Shown one piece after another: positions 34,400 to 46,655 of a stretch of DNA of 64,000 bases. This stretch comes from Sweltsa coloradensis (Eukaryota > Arthropoda > Insecta > Plecoptera > Chloroperlidae), in the NCBI GenBank assembly GCA_024449915.1, contig JAMZAV010003116.1:1-64000 (forward strand), in the 5' to 3' direction. Numbering within the stretch: position 1 is the stretch's first letter; each line of letters starts with the position of its first letter. A program made the position numbers and the translations under genes. The notes beneath the pieces are model-generated. The model was not told the origin of the DNA, did no database searches, and worked only from the letters and a program-made list of their open reading frames with translations.

Positions 34400-35940
34400 C
34401 CACTGGCAGGGCGGACATATTATAAACACTGCGGCACTGCCCAACCGATCCTGCGCCTAACCAACTTGTGAAATATTGCAATATTATGAGTTCTGAATAC
34501 ATGGTACAGCAATGCAAGGAATCTGATACCTTTGCACAGACCACCGATACATAGATTATAATATAATCTATGTTTGTGCAGATACAGCGAGGGCTTATTT
34601 CTAGACTTAACCAGATGAGAATCACTTATGTACGGGGAATTTATTATATTTACAAATTACTCTAGAGCTAAATGTACAACTCGAGCGGGGTTTGAACCCG
34701 GGAGTCGGGTTTCCCAGACGGACGTCTAAAACATAAGACGCTTTGTGCAACAAACACTACAGGACAACAAACATGTCTTTGCTTGTGGACCTGTGATGAT
34801 AAACATGTCATTCTGAAACAGTAATCTTGTGTAATATATGATTTGTTAAAATATACGTTCAATTATATTGAACATAAATTGGTTTGTTCATAGAATTAAT
34901 AAAACTTTAACACATACTTTTGCGACAGGATAGAAAGGCATAACAAGGTTTTACTTGTAAATGAGTTAATGTAGCAAATTTTTGTTATCAATGTAAAATT
35001 TGAGAAATCATTTTTAGATTTCTCGATTCGGTTATTTGGGAATCACTCCTCGTAGTTAGAACGTTAATATTATTCGGAATTTTAATTTGAAAACAGTCAT
35101 AGTTACTCACGGGACGATTTGAAGTTCTGCTATTATAAGCACGGCGACCACTAATTTGTAAATGTTGATAAAGAGATAATATGATATTAGATGAGGGACG
35201 ACGAAGCTCTGTCTCAGAATGATGGGAGAGATAACAAGTCGTGTATATACAATAAGCCGTGAGCAACACCCGTCAGTGAATTGGAAGCTTGAGCACGAAC
35301 ACGATGGCCCGTTCGTCCAATAGCAAACACCCAACACACGGTCCAGTTCCAGCTACGGGAGTGTTTTATTTTTAGGGCCAATACACCGCTCGCCGGTCTA
35401 CTCAGATGCAAAGTTCGTCACAATTTGACAAGCCCTGGGTGGCTGTGAGGAGAACAGGTCATGAGGATCAAAGGGTGTCGTGATACGACTGATTGGGAGC
35501 CACGAGTGTTGGTTGCAATCACCGAATATGAAATGTTTCTGAGGTCACAACAAACAATTATGAAAATGTGTGTTTTATTAACACTGAACAAATGCATTTC
35601 ATAAGCAATGCTTTAAAAAGCTATACACGTCAGAACTTATAGACTAGATTACATCACCTTTTAAAAAGAGAGACAGTGTATCTTGTCGCTTGATGGTGAA
35701 GATAGGGCGTGGCTGAATAAGGGTTCAGGCGCGGAAATAAATCATTATGGGATGTCCAGAAGCTGTTTAAGAGGATGATCTTTTGTCATTCACATTTACG
35801 AGTTTTAAGAATCGCCAAATGCCTGTGACACGCGGTGGTGGGGGTAGTGTATTGGCCAGAGAGGATAAGGAGCTAAGAGCAAACGGTAAACTTAGAACTA
35901 TGAAACTTGGACCACACTTCAGATGTACCTCAGACCTCAC
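34400..35940. other. No gene seen apart from a tRNA-like fragment
   Basis: AT-rich and unremarkable. A palindrome tagattataatataatcta spans 34,551-34,570. A cysteine-containing minus-strand frame near 35,230-35,330 has no match to a family known to me. Words at 35,880-35,940 (actatgaaacttgg, agatgtacctcag) recur near 5,220 and 5,700, so an unnamed repeat starts just before the satellite array. Confidence 0.45.
34679..34741 (-). pseudogene. tRNA-derived sequence (SINE-like)
   Basis: On the minus strand the word cccgggttcaaaccccgc is a perfect tRNA T-arm/B box. Before it lies a possible anticodon arm (agacg, loop, cgtct), but no convincing acceptor or D arm. This is most likely the head of a SINE or a tRNA pseudogene. 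Confidence 0.45.
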
Positions 35941-35947
35941 AAACTTC

Positions 35948-36900
35948 CGCCGAGAGACAAGCCAATATTCCACCCCAACCACCCCCTAAATCATCCCCTA
36001 AAATTAAAATAATTCATAGCTCTAACCAAAATTGAATTTTATGTCAAATTAGTAATAAATGATGTTATGTGTTGTTTTACCCAATTCTCAAATATCTTCA
36101 AATATTCCTCATTATATAACCCCATTTTGTCAACCACCATCCCAATAGGTAATTATTTTTATCATGATTTCCAGCATTCAACACGAACCGGCACTAATGA
36201 GTTTTATAATCATGAAATTTGGTTCCTTATGGTACATAATAATATGAAAAAATAATCCGCCGAGAGCAAGCAATATTCCACCCTCAAACACCACCTTAAA
36301 TTGGAATAATCATAGTCTAATCTAAAATTGATGTTTAATTCACAATTATGTGGTTATTTAAAATTATGTTTTTAATGTGTTTGACCCAATCGGCCTATCT
36401 CATTTCAAAACCCCATTTTTCAAACCCCCATCCCTTATAGTTTATATTATTTTTACCTGATTCAGAATTCACCATGAGGCACCTAATGAGTTATCAGCAT
36501 GGACTTATTGCATTGATGTACATAATAATAGGAAATAGTTCGTCGCGATGCAAGCGATATTTTACACCCAAGCATCCCCTCAAATCATCCCCTAAAATTG
36601 GAAATAATTCGTAGCTCTAAACTCCAAAAATGGTATTTTATTCAAATAGTAATTATGTTAAAATGTATTTAACCCACTAAGCCTCATTCTCATTCCTAAA
36701 CACACTTTTTCAACTTCCAACCCTAATAGTTTATATTATTTTACTAATTTCCAGCTTCACCATAAAAGGTACCAAAATGAGTTTATGCATGAAATGTGGC
36801 ATGCGTGGTACTATAATAAATCCGAAACATAATAAGCCGCCAGGAGAAAATCGATATTTTACCCCCACTGTTCCCTTCCACTCTTACTTTGGGAAAAACG
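35948..36900 (+). repeat. Satellite array 1 (units of 284-309 bp)
   Basis: Unit starts (ccgccgagag and variants) lie at 35,948, 36,257, 36,541 and 36,835. Each unit carries aagc.atattccaccc, aattcatagctctaa, gtttgacccaatc.gcctatctc, accccatttttcaac, tagtttatattattttta, catgaggcacctaatgagtt and gtacataataata. The same units, in the same orientation, form the array at 41.1-42.5 kb. Confidence 0.88.
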
Positions 36901-37202
36901 TTATGTTAGTATTTATTACAATTTTTTAATATTTTATTTGCTAATTAAAAGTATGCGCCAATGTGTTATAGTCCCCGGGTCACAAACTCATTCCACAAAA
37001 CCCAGACGACATTAACCATATAAATTTAATAAAATAACACTTGAATATTGACCAACTAGGCTACAGATTGTAAACCAAAAAAAAATATGTAGCTTTCGTT
37101 TATAGGACCAATTGTCTTTAAAGGCACTGATCCACCTTTACACTTATTCACATATTTTAAGCCTTGATATGAAACAAACAACAAAAAGATGTGATATCCC
37201 CC

Positions 37203-37712
37203 AAAAATAGCCAAAAAATTGTAAAAAAAAAAAAAAAACGGGCAGCCAAGCTCTCCTTCAAAGTCTTCGGCTCGTGAATGCTGTGAGAGATATAGAAGTT
37301 GAAGCCAAGCATTACATTCTTTCGCCTAGTTTCGCATGAAAAGAAGTAAAGATCCATTCGCCTGTTGACGAGCGCCAAGCCAACCATTTTCGTGAGTAAA
37401 AAAAGTTTTACAATTTTAAAACTCAAAATCATTAAAAAGAAATAAAATTCTCTGTAGAGTCTGTACTAAAAATCAATAGCCAAGTAATTTTTTATGATTT
37501 GAGTTTAAAATTTTAACTTTTTTTACCACCAAAAATGTTGGCTTGGCGCTCGTCGAACTAGGCGACGAATCGATCTTACTTCTTTTCAATGCGAAGCTAG
37601 GGAGAAAGAATGAAATGCTTGGCTCAACTTCTATATCTCACAGCATTCACTGCCGAAGACTTTGGAAGGAGAGCTTGGACTGCGCGTTATTTTTTTTACA
37701 AATTTTTGTATT
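37203..37712. mobile_element. Foldback (large inverted repeat) element, copy 2
   Basis: The left arm (37,203-37,440) and right arm (about 37,485-37,712) carry the same landmarks as copy 1 (gcagccaagctctcc, tcgcctgttgacgagcgcca, aactcaaaatcat and their complements). The central spacer is longer (about 45 bp) and unrelated. Sequence on both sides is also shared with copy 1 (aacaacaaaaagatgt before, tatacactta after), so the mobile unit is longer than the paired arms. Confidence 0.85.
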
Positions 37713-37887
37713 TCGGGGGGTATACACTTACCGAAACACGAGACGAGCTCTGGCAGTCGTCGGCTGGGATCTCTCCCACTTCCCTTGACGACCTCACCCT
37801 TGCTTACCCCCCAAAAAAGTTATTTGTTTGACCAAGATTTAATCAGATTATAACAAAGCATTTCTTTTTTAGAATAATTTATTATTT

Positions 37888-37920
37888 TTACTATTATTAT
37901 TATTATTATTATTATTATCG
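37888..37920 (+). repeat. (ATT)n microsatellite
   Basis: About eleven att repeats, with minor imperfections at the edges. Confidence 0.9.
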
Positions 37921-37929
37921 ATTATTTTA

Positions 37930-40900
37930 TTGTTGTTAAATACGTTTAATAAATAACCCATAACCAACCAACCAACCCCCACCCCCCCCAAATTTTAAAC
38001 TTCTTCGCATTAAACTCAGGTGAAGCCAATATGGCCTACCCGATTAAAGCGCCCCACTTTATCATGTGGGTTCGGTCCTGCCTCCCGACTTATGTGATCA
38101 ACACTCAGCTTGTCAGCGTCGTTCTGGGTCGCGGATACCAGGGAAACTTAGATGCACTTCTCCATATTTTAAGAGGGTGCGCACGCTTCAGAGTCCAGGG
38201 GGCAGACCTTTGTTCTTTGCAGATTATATGGAGGGAAATAAACATTTTATTCATTCTGTTTTCACCACTGGACTAATCTTGGAACTTGTTTTGTTTCGTG
38301 CATACCTGTTTTCCATTTAAGTCACGATGTGTCTTCGTGGAACTTCGTATACCTTAGTCCACAAAAATGCAATATTGGTCGATATTTTAAAATGTTGTGT
38401 TATATATACTAATTCAAAGATTAGTTTACCCATACCGCCCTTCTTAGTTGTAAAATGTCACGTGGACCTTCTAATACCCTCATAGATTATAGTTGTGAAC
38501 AATAAAATCCAAAGTAAACTACAAGTTAACAGGTCCACAGCATAAGGTATCTAACACGACAGGACGACCGAGCGCACCAATCCACTAAGCGTTCTGTGCG
38601 GCTGGAGACATGCGCGAGTGCCATCTTGATAGAAAATAGGTCCTTGTTTTCTAATGAGCCTAGATAAGCTGAAATAATAATATTAATATACAAGAAAATA
38701 AAAAGCAAAGAAGAACTTTTGCTATAATGCTATACTCCACAAATTTAACATAGGCTTGGTGGCAAAAAAAGAATAGTCGTTATTTACTGTTACTATTATC
38801 TCTATCATTTACTAATTAACTTAAGAAAACAATCTTAGTCACACACAACATAAGCAGCACAAGTAATAGAAAATTAATCAAATTTATAACATTGAAAGTA
38901 ACAATTTTTAAGGAGTAGGGTTTTGCGCACAGAAAATTAAATAAGAAAATATGAAAAAATAATGTAAAATAAAAAAAATATTGTTTGGATGATCCCAGGC
39001 GTAATGAATACTAGTAATTAGGCAAAAAATGATACATGCAACAAAACTTTACAGTTGTGATAGGCGATGAGTGGAATGATCAATATTTGGGGCGGACACA
39101 GATTTGGCCTCCATAGAGTGTCCTCCAGTGAAATCATAATTTTGATTTTTTCAACATTTTTTTACCCCCCCCCCCCGAAGTTTCTGGGAGATTTATGACT
39201 ATAAACTAATAAAATACCATATTGGTGGGGATACTGTTTTAAATACAAAAAAATCCAAATTTTAAATTCCTAAAACAAACCAAAAATGGCGGACAATTGA
39301 ATTTTGGGACACAATTCTTTGCAGTGAATTTTAAGACGAGCTATTGTAGAATACGGGACAAAATATTTACACAGTGATGTACATTGTACATGACGATAAC
39401 AATCAGCTTCAGGATGGCGCCAAATGGCGTCCCCCATATCATGACCACCAGTGACATTTATTTTATTTACAGAAGTGTGATATACTCGATTAAAAGAGAT
39501 TAACGGCTAAAAAATAAGCACACAGCCACTACTTAAACTGAATTCAATATTGCTTATGAATATAAATGAGGACAAAGTAAACAAACGTTATCAAAATCCA
39601 ACATGGCGGCCTATTACTTATACCTGCGGCATAGTCGGAGATAGCCAAGGAAAAATTCGATTTATTTATAAAAGCATGAATAATGGCTCGGCATATCCAA
39701 AAGGTGATTTTAAGATATTAGTTCACTCAAATCTGTGCCCAAGGAACCCTTAAAAATCCAAAGATGTGCGTCCCCCCCCCAAAATTAAACTTTGTTATAA
39801 ATTATGGTCTGAGAGTGACTGATTTTCATCGATGAGAATGAGTGTACTTTCATGTGCTGGAATGGGTAGTTGAGGATAAAAACTAAAGTTTGTATTCGGA
39901 AGTCACAAAATCTAAGATGGAGGCTCATAGTTAAGATTTGTTTTTTATTCACTGATTAAATTAAAATTCCGTTTCCACGCGTATATTGTAACGGATAAGA
40001 GCTGTAGCTCGAATTGTAATCAATAGATGTTAATATGCTAGTGGGGCCGTTAGATTTCAATTCTACCGCTGATCACAAGATCTCCATGACCAGATCGTGT
40101 ATTGTTCTGTGGGATTTTGAATCAGAAAACATTCATTAGTTAAACTAATAAACAACAGTGTTTCTCATGTATGGATCACTAATTTGTATCAAGCCCTAAT
40201 CTAGGTCTTTGTCTAAGCTTGTGCATCTCCCTAGTGATTCAGAGTTCGACCCCCCACTTTAAAAACCTTTACTCATACAAACGAAACGAACGAACGAAAA
40301 AACGAAGTGTCACCAAGTTACCCTTCGTCTGGTATAGAGTCCAGTGTCTGTTACCCCCCCCCCCCGGCTCGAAGCCCACGGTCCCTTAGTGTCTTGCCAT
40401 CGGTCTTCTTGCTTCCCTCTTCTTGCTTCTTATTCTTCGGGCTCCCAAGTTGTTCCTCGCGTAAGTCACTTCTGCGTCATTATCAAGCCTCTTTCCCTGA
40501 TTTTGGTATCTTTTCCCCTACCCAATTTGGCTCAAGACCCATCGTCAGCATTGACTCTCTGACCCCACTCAACTCTCTTATCCGAAAACAATTAACAGTT
40601 CGTCTTTGGACCCCTCTGTTGCTCTGGTCTAGTGAAAGGGTCACCTCCCCTTAATTCAATTAGCAATTCGTCAGCAATCCAGTTATTGAAACGTTTGTCT
40701 TTTATGATTTAAAACAACTTTTTGAACAATAACACAACTTGGTACCTCTCGAATATTTTAAAATGAGAATCACATTCCAAGTATCTTCACACTAACAACC
40801 ATTGTGGATAATTATTACGACACCCATGAAAGTCTACTGCATCAAACTCAAAAACCCAAAAAATGATATGAATGAAATACTCAATATATACAAATACATT

Positions 40901-41100
40901 AAAATATTGAACTACTAGTGTAATTTCCCGACGTCAAAATAATTAAAACATGGTTTAATCTGATTTCCTGTATTCTGTCAAAATCATGCAAGATGGCGTT
41001 CCAATTTTTGTAATTTTGGTTCGAGTTCGTTTTATGAAGAGCTGTTCAGCGGAAAAATATTGCAAAATCGGATACAGCGTTGAAAATTTTTGCATGGGGG
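37930..41100. other. No gene seen; repeat words with ATGGCG
   Basis: A fragment at 38,040-38,075 (cgattaaagcgcc...tttatcatgt) matches 58,035-58,065. From 39,280 to 41,000 the word aatggcg/agatggcg occurs five times in similar A-rich contexts. The frame of 115 codons at 40,307-40,654 has no recognisable domain and begins in low-complexity sequence. No exon could be supported. Confidence 0.45.
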
Positions 41101-41128
41101 TCGATAAAATATCAGAATTAAAAAAATC

Positions 41129-42520
41129 CCCGGGAGCAAGCGATATCTCACCCTAAACACCCCCCTCAATATCCCCTAAAATTAGAATAATTCATAGCTC
41201 TAACCCAAAAAAGAATTTTATTCAAATAGTTATTAAATTATGTTTTTATGTGTTTTAACCAAATCGGCCTACTCTCATTTCTAAACCACATTTTTCAACC
41301 CCCATCCCTAATTGTTATAATATTTTTACCTTGATTTTCAAAGCATTTACCATGAGACACCTAGGGAGTATCAGCATGAATTTGGCATGAGGTTCATAAT
41401 AACCTAAAAATAATAATCCGCCGGGAGGCAAGCGATAGTCCATCCCTTTTGTTCTCTACCACCCTTAACTTTGAGAAAAAACTTTAAGGTAGTATTTAAT
41501 ACATTTTAAATTATCAATTGTGTTTAAAAATTACGAGTCGAGTGTTAAAGTCCAGTCAACAAATCATTCATACAAAACAAACATTTTTCACCCCCAACCT
41601 AATAATTCATACTTTCGTGACGAACACTGTTAAGTAAGTTACCAACATGAAATTGACATGGTGGTAGATAAAAATATAAGAATTACTATTCCGTTGGGAG
41701 GCAAACAATATTTCACCCCTAGTGCCCTCTATCATCCCTTAAAATTGAAATTGGTACTAGGTAGTATTCAATACATTGAAATTATTAAAATTATCCAATA
41801 ATATTATGCTCAAGTATTTTTCCCATTCAATTAACCTAATTTCTCGTGTTTTTCTACCCCCACCCCTAATAGTGTTTTTTTCATCAACACTTATAGCATG
41901 AAATTTGGCATGGAGGTAGATAAAAATATAAGAATTACTATTCCGTTGGGAGGCAAACGATATTTCACCCCTAGTGCCCTCTATCATCCCTTAAATTTGG
42001 GAAATTGGTACTAGGTCGTATTCTATATATTGTAATTTTTTAAAATTATCCAATAATATTATGCTCAAACATGTTTCGATCCAATCAACCTAATTTCTCT
42101 TGATTTTTCTACCCCCACCCCTGAAAGTGATTTTTCATCAACAATTATAAGCATGAAATTTTTCATGGAGGTAGATAAAAATATAAGAATTGCTATTCCG
42201 TTGGGAGGCAAAAAGATATTTCACCCCTAGTGCCCTCTATCATCCCTTAAAATTGGATTCGGTACTAGGTTGTATTCTATATATTGTAATTATTAAAAAT
42301 TATCCAATAATATTATGCTCAAGCATGTTTTGATCCAATCAAAACCCAATTTCTCTTGTTTTTCTACCCCCACCCTAATAGTGATTTTTCATCAACACTT
42401 ATTAGCATGAAATTTGGCATGGTGGTAGATAAAAATATAAGAATTTCTTTTCCGTTGGAAGTAAACGATATTTCACCCCAAGTAACATCCCTTTAAAAAT
42501 TGGAAAGAGTGTTCAATGAT
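41129..42520 (+). repeat. Satellite array 2 (units of 252-288 bp)
   Basis: Unit starts (ccgttgggaggcaaacgata and variants) lie at about 41,129, 41,417, 41,691, 41,943, 42,198 and 42,452. Spacing falls from 288 and 274 to 252-255. The last units are close to identical, while the first two resemble array 1. This is a recently amplified derivative of the same family, with the boundary in the middle of this array. Confidence 0.9.
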
Positions 42521-42788
42521 TCGTTTTTTTTTCATGTGTGGTTATCTGGAAGAATGTATACAATTAAAAATCTAATTAAAATTCAATAGTTTTGGTATTT
42601 AAGAAATACAATAATAAGCATGTTACATGCGTTGGTATCTATGATACATGGTACATTTGGGGTTATTTTCATACAATTTGTCACGAGTTTTGGAGCTGTG
42701 ATATTACACGGTCACTTCAGACAAAACAAAACCCGTCATTTGTTTAAAAAACTGTTTTGAAAAAAAAAAGCTGCATGAAGGGGCTTAA

Positions 42789-42806
42789 GGGGGGGGGGGG
42801 GGGGGG
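42789..42806 (+). other. 18-G homopolymer marking a change in sequence quality
   Basis: Upstream the text has ordinary homopolymer lengths. Downstream, from here to about 57.4 kb and again after 58.8 kb, runs of 4-8 identical bases are very frequent, and known frames (BEL pol, LINE RT) break every few codons. This suggests a join between a better and a poorer part of an assembly, not biology. Confidence 0.6.
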
Positions 42807-43479
42807 CCCACTGGAAAAAGTGGGGCCCCCAAACAGGAGGGGGCCCTTTCCCGAAAAAGTGGTTTGAGCCCCTTTGTGCTGGCCCAAGGGAAATAGTAAT
42901 TTTTATTTTTTTATTTTACCCCATATTTTAAAATTTTTTAAATTTAAGTTCTTGAACAGGTTTTTGCGAGCTTATGGTTCTGCTTGCTTGACAAATCCCA
43001 ACAATTGTAAACAGCTGTGGTGTAAGTATCCCGGAACGGGGGTTTGCTTAACCCCGCAAGCCCTATATCCTCTTATTCACATTTATTCAAAGAAATCTTC
43101 CAATACTCTCTTTCCCCATCATTTTTTTTTTCAAATTTTTAATTTAAACCCAAAATTCTTTTAATTAAATTTTTTTTTCCCCGGGGAATTTGCAATATAA
43201 CCCCCCGGTTGTGCGCCCTAGTTCTCACGTCTTGTTTTCATTTTATAAAGCTTTTTATTTTGTTACCCAATATGGCGGGGAATGTCAAGGCCGAGGTGTG
43301 GGAAATTTGTAAAAAATGGGGGTGGTTACATGGGAAAGAACGGGGAGCACATCAAGCATGGTACACTAAGTAGAAAAAGGGTTGTTAGGGTTTTCGTTTA
43401 TGTTTGACTAAGATAATGCTGATTTTTTTCCCCCCCAAAAATTAGCGGGGAAAAAGTGTGGTTTTGGACGAGATTTCTT

Positions 43480-43960
43480 TTCGGATGTCAAAGAAGAAGG
43501 TGAGCAGAGCCTGAAGACGAAGAACTCCCCAGCGCCCCCCGCCGGCGGGGGTAGCCCCGTACCGGAAGTTTGACCCCCAATTTTTTTGGACTGGGCCCAG
43601 AAGTTTAAAAAGGGAAGAAAAAAAGAAAAAACTCCCGGGAGCGCTCCCGCCGGGGGGGGGTTAGCGCGCCTAAAAATTGAAAACCTCCCTTTTGGACATG
43701 GGGCCAAAAGGGTTTAAAGAAGGGGGACAAAGAAAAAACTACCAAAGCGCTGCCGCCTGGGGGGGGTAGCGCAGAAACCTGAAGTTTGGAGCCCTTTACA
43801 CTTTGGAAATCGAAGCGGGAAGTTTAGAAGAGACACAAGAAGAACACCGACCCGCCCCCGCCTGGGGGGGGACCCGCAGTACCTGAAGTTTGAAAACCAC
43901 ATTTTGGACATGGGCCCAGAAGTTTAAAAGGAAAACAAAAGAAAAAACCAAAACAGGCCC
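43480..43960 (+). repeat. GC-rich tandem repeat of about 107 bp
   Basis: Blocks of the type gcgctgccgcc..ggggggtagcgc occur near 43,531, 43,643, 43,747 and 43,852. Each is followed by gaagtttg, a cattttggacatgggcccagaagtttaaa stretch in split words, and an A/G-rich tract. The GC block is self-complementary (gcgct..agcgc). The proline- and glycine-rich minus-strand frames are shadows. Confidence 0.75.
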
Positions 43961-44889
43961 GGGAGGGTTTGTCATTTAAACAAGCTTGGGGGAAATTTGG
44001 GTGAGCAGGCAACAAAATGGGGGGGGTTGGGCAGTTTTTTTTGGTTCTTTAAAACTTGGGGCCCGGGGTTCGGGGACCCCCTAGTCTGCCCAAAGCTTAT
44101 CCAGATTTCGGGGAAAAATCTATGAGTTTAAAAAAGGAAACCCCAAAGTCGTGAAAAAACGGTGAGTGAGCCCATGTGGGGAAGTCCCCGGTTTAAAATT
44201 TCTCATTCTTTTCCTATCTAAGGCTAACCGTGAGGCCCAAATGCGCCACTCTGGCCTGGGGATGGGGGGGGGGGGGAAAAAGGAAAGTCCATACTGGTCA
44301 AAAACCACCCCAAGGATATGGGGGGGAAAGCGGTTTTTATTTTCAGGGTTTCGTAAAGTTTGTTATCATCTTCATGTTGACTTTTGTCTTTGGGGGGTGG
44401 TGGCAAGGTAAAAAGGAACCGGGGGAAGGGGTTTCCCCCAAAAAGACTCCCAAACTCACTCTGCAAAAATAATTTTTTAAATTGAACTTTTAAAAACGAA
44501 TCGTATACAAAAGTATTAGGTAAAAACATTTAAAAAAATTCCAAGATAAAATCAAAATCTAATTTTTTTTCCCCCAATTTAACCCCCCTCAAAAAAAATT
44601 TGTGTGGGGGGAAAAAATATAAAAATTTTAAAACCCAAGGGGCATAGAACCCCGACCCTCCTTGTGGTAGGCTAAATGCTTAGCATTTTCCCATCCCAGC
44701 CACGCAGATCTCGTCCCGCTCCCCTATAAAAAAAATGCTATCGATATTAAAAAAAAAAAAACTTTTTGGGGGTTTTGTTTTAATTAAATCCCCAAGGATC
44801 CAGCTGATAGTGTAAACAGTTTCATTTAAACTCGTCCCGGATGCCTGTTTAAAAATTTCAGAAAAAATTGTTAAACGTTTGGGTGATTT

Positions 44890-44945
44890 TCGACGTACAG
44901 ACAGAGAGACAGATAGACAGACGGGACAGACACACAGACCCACAG
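44890..44945 (+). repeat. (CAGA)n-like microsatellite
   Basis: Irregular cagacagagagacagatagacagacgg words followed by cacagacccacag. Immediately to the left, the minus strand at 44,640-44,700 has a weak tRNA B-box-like word (ggggttctatgcc). Confidence 0.6.
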
Positions 44946-45224
44946 AATCACAGAATGAGAGCCGTTTGAGTTAAATAGAGACAGTCCCCTCCGCTCCCTC
45001 GTTTAAAAAAAAAAAAAAAAAAAAAGGGCCGTTTTCCTCATTTTTGAAACAGGGTATTTTAACTTTTGAAAACCCATGTTATTTCCAACCAAAACCCTTT
45101 AAAAAACACAGTACGATCTTTGTGGGAAAATCTCGAGTGAGAGGAAAGGGTGGATCTTGCGGGTTTTTTGGGGGTTTAGGCCCTTTTGGTAAAAAACCTG
45201 ACTTTCAGAAAAGTTACAATATGG

Positions 45225-45425
45225 ACCTCCCGACGAGGGTAAAAAAGACAAAAACGAACGATGAAAAAGGCAATGACGCCCAAGACGTGAAAACCCCCTT
45301 TTCCCCCCCCTTTTAAACCCTTTTCTGGTTCTAAAACCAGCACCCCCCCTTTTCTCCCCTACCCCCCTGGGTTAGAGTGGGAATTAGGACCAAAGGGGTT
45401 AAACGCGTATTTAAATCCGAACCCC
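45225..45425 (+). repeat. Family A repeat, degraded copy
   Basis: Shows gac/gat triplets (acgaacgatgaaaaaggcaatgacg), an interrupted ctggttctaaaaccag hairpin, gttagagtggga and ggttaaacgcgta, in family A order, with heavy homopolymer distortion. A B module follows near 45,705-45,755. Confidence 0.6.
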
Positions 45426-46194
45426 CCCAAAAAAAGTCGTTTAACCCGTGGGGGTTTCCGGGACCAGAAAAGCCCTCTCCCCCCAAATATCCCTTTGAAT
45501 AAAGTGGCCCCTTATCCCAAAAGGTTATCGCGCCTTTTATCCAAGAAAACAAAAAAAACACTTTTCAAATTTTTTTAGTTTTTTCCCAAAAAAAATAATT
45601 TTATTTTTGCTATTTATTACCTCCAAAATTTTGTTTGGTTTAATTATATCATAAAACAATCTTTAAACAACCTTTACAAAAATTTTAAAATACGAATAGG
45701 GAGGCGGCGAAAGGCCAAAACCCGGTTTGAAGCGCCCTTGTTTCTCCGTCGTTTAGAACTTTTTTCGTTTTCCCCAGCTGAAGCTGCCCTTTTTCCTGGT
45801 TTTTGATGAACCCCCCCCTGGGGGACTCGACTGGAGCTAAAGTTTTCCCAGTTCAGTTTAAAAAATGGGTTTTGCCCGGTTGGGCAAAGTCCTTTCAGCT
45901 AAAAATTTTTTTGTGTGCGTCGAGGAATGTGGTGCGTGACATTTGAACGTCCCTTGTAAACTAGCGGGGTTACATGACGTGCCTGACACTGTTGTACAGG
46001 GCCAACCAGGGTTTTTATCTCTAAATTTCTAAAGGGACAAAAAATTTGGGGTTTCGCCCCCACACTGCCCTGTATTTACGGGATTGGATATTTAGAAGGT
46101 TTTACTGTTTTTTAAATTTAACCCCTGTCGGGGCCCCCGGGGTAAAATCTGGCCCGGGAGCAGGGTCTGCTAAAGGCTTAGATAAAATATAAAA

Positions 46195-46655
46195 CAAAAG
46201 GACGCAAAGATCAGGTGGTATGAGGGCGTATTTCACCCGAGACGACAGTGAAAAACACGAACGATGAAAAAAGGCCCAATGTCAAATACGAGGCAAAACC
46301 CCCCACTTCCCCCCCCAACCGGGCTGGTTCTCCCCAGCATGGGCCACTCATTCCACACCCCCCAAAATTTGGAGAGGGCATCGTCATCGTCATCGTTCTC
46401 GGTCATCGTCATCGTTCCCATCGTCATCGTCATCGTCAGCCCGTCACCCCGTCATCGTCATCGTAATCGTCATCCGTCACCCTTTCCCACCCCGTCATCG
46501 TCATTTTTTTCCCATTCTTTTTTTTTTCTTTAATAAAACATTGAAAAAAAAGAATCATAAACCACACCAAAAAATAAATTTAATAAACTTTCTTTGTCAA
46601 AAGGCGGCGAAACCCAGTCCTAACCGGTTGAAGCGCCCTGGGTTTCTCATGTCGT
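46195..46655 (+). repeat. Family A fragment, (CATCGT)n microsatellite and B module
   Basis: The family A segment (gacgacagtg, acgaacgatga, gctggttctccccagcatgggcc) ends near 46,350. It is followed at 46,378-46,503 by tandem catcgt words with interspersed changes, then a family B module at 46,600-46,655 (cctaaccggttgaagcgccc). The microsatellite may have grown from the triplet tract of family A. Confidence 0.7.

Noticed and set aside
40307..40654. 115-codon proline/serine-rich ORF
   Set aside because: Begins in (acga)n and C-run low complexity and shows no motif. No splice sites or second exon could be proposed.
5312..42520. CRISPR arrays
   Set aside because: All tandem repeats here have long units without short repeat-unique spacer alternation, and the sequence is eukaryotic.
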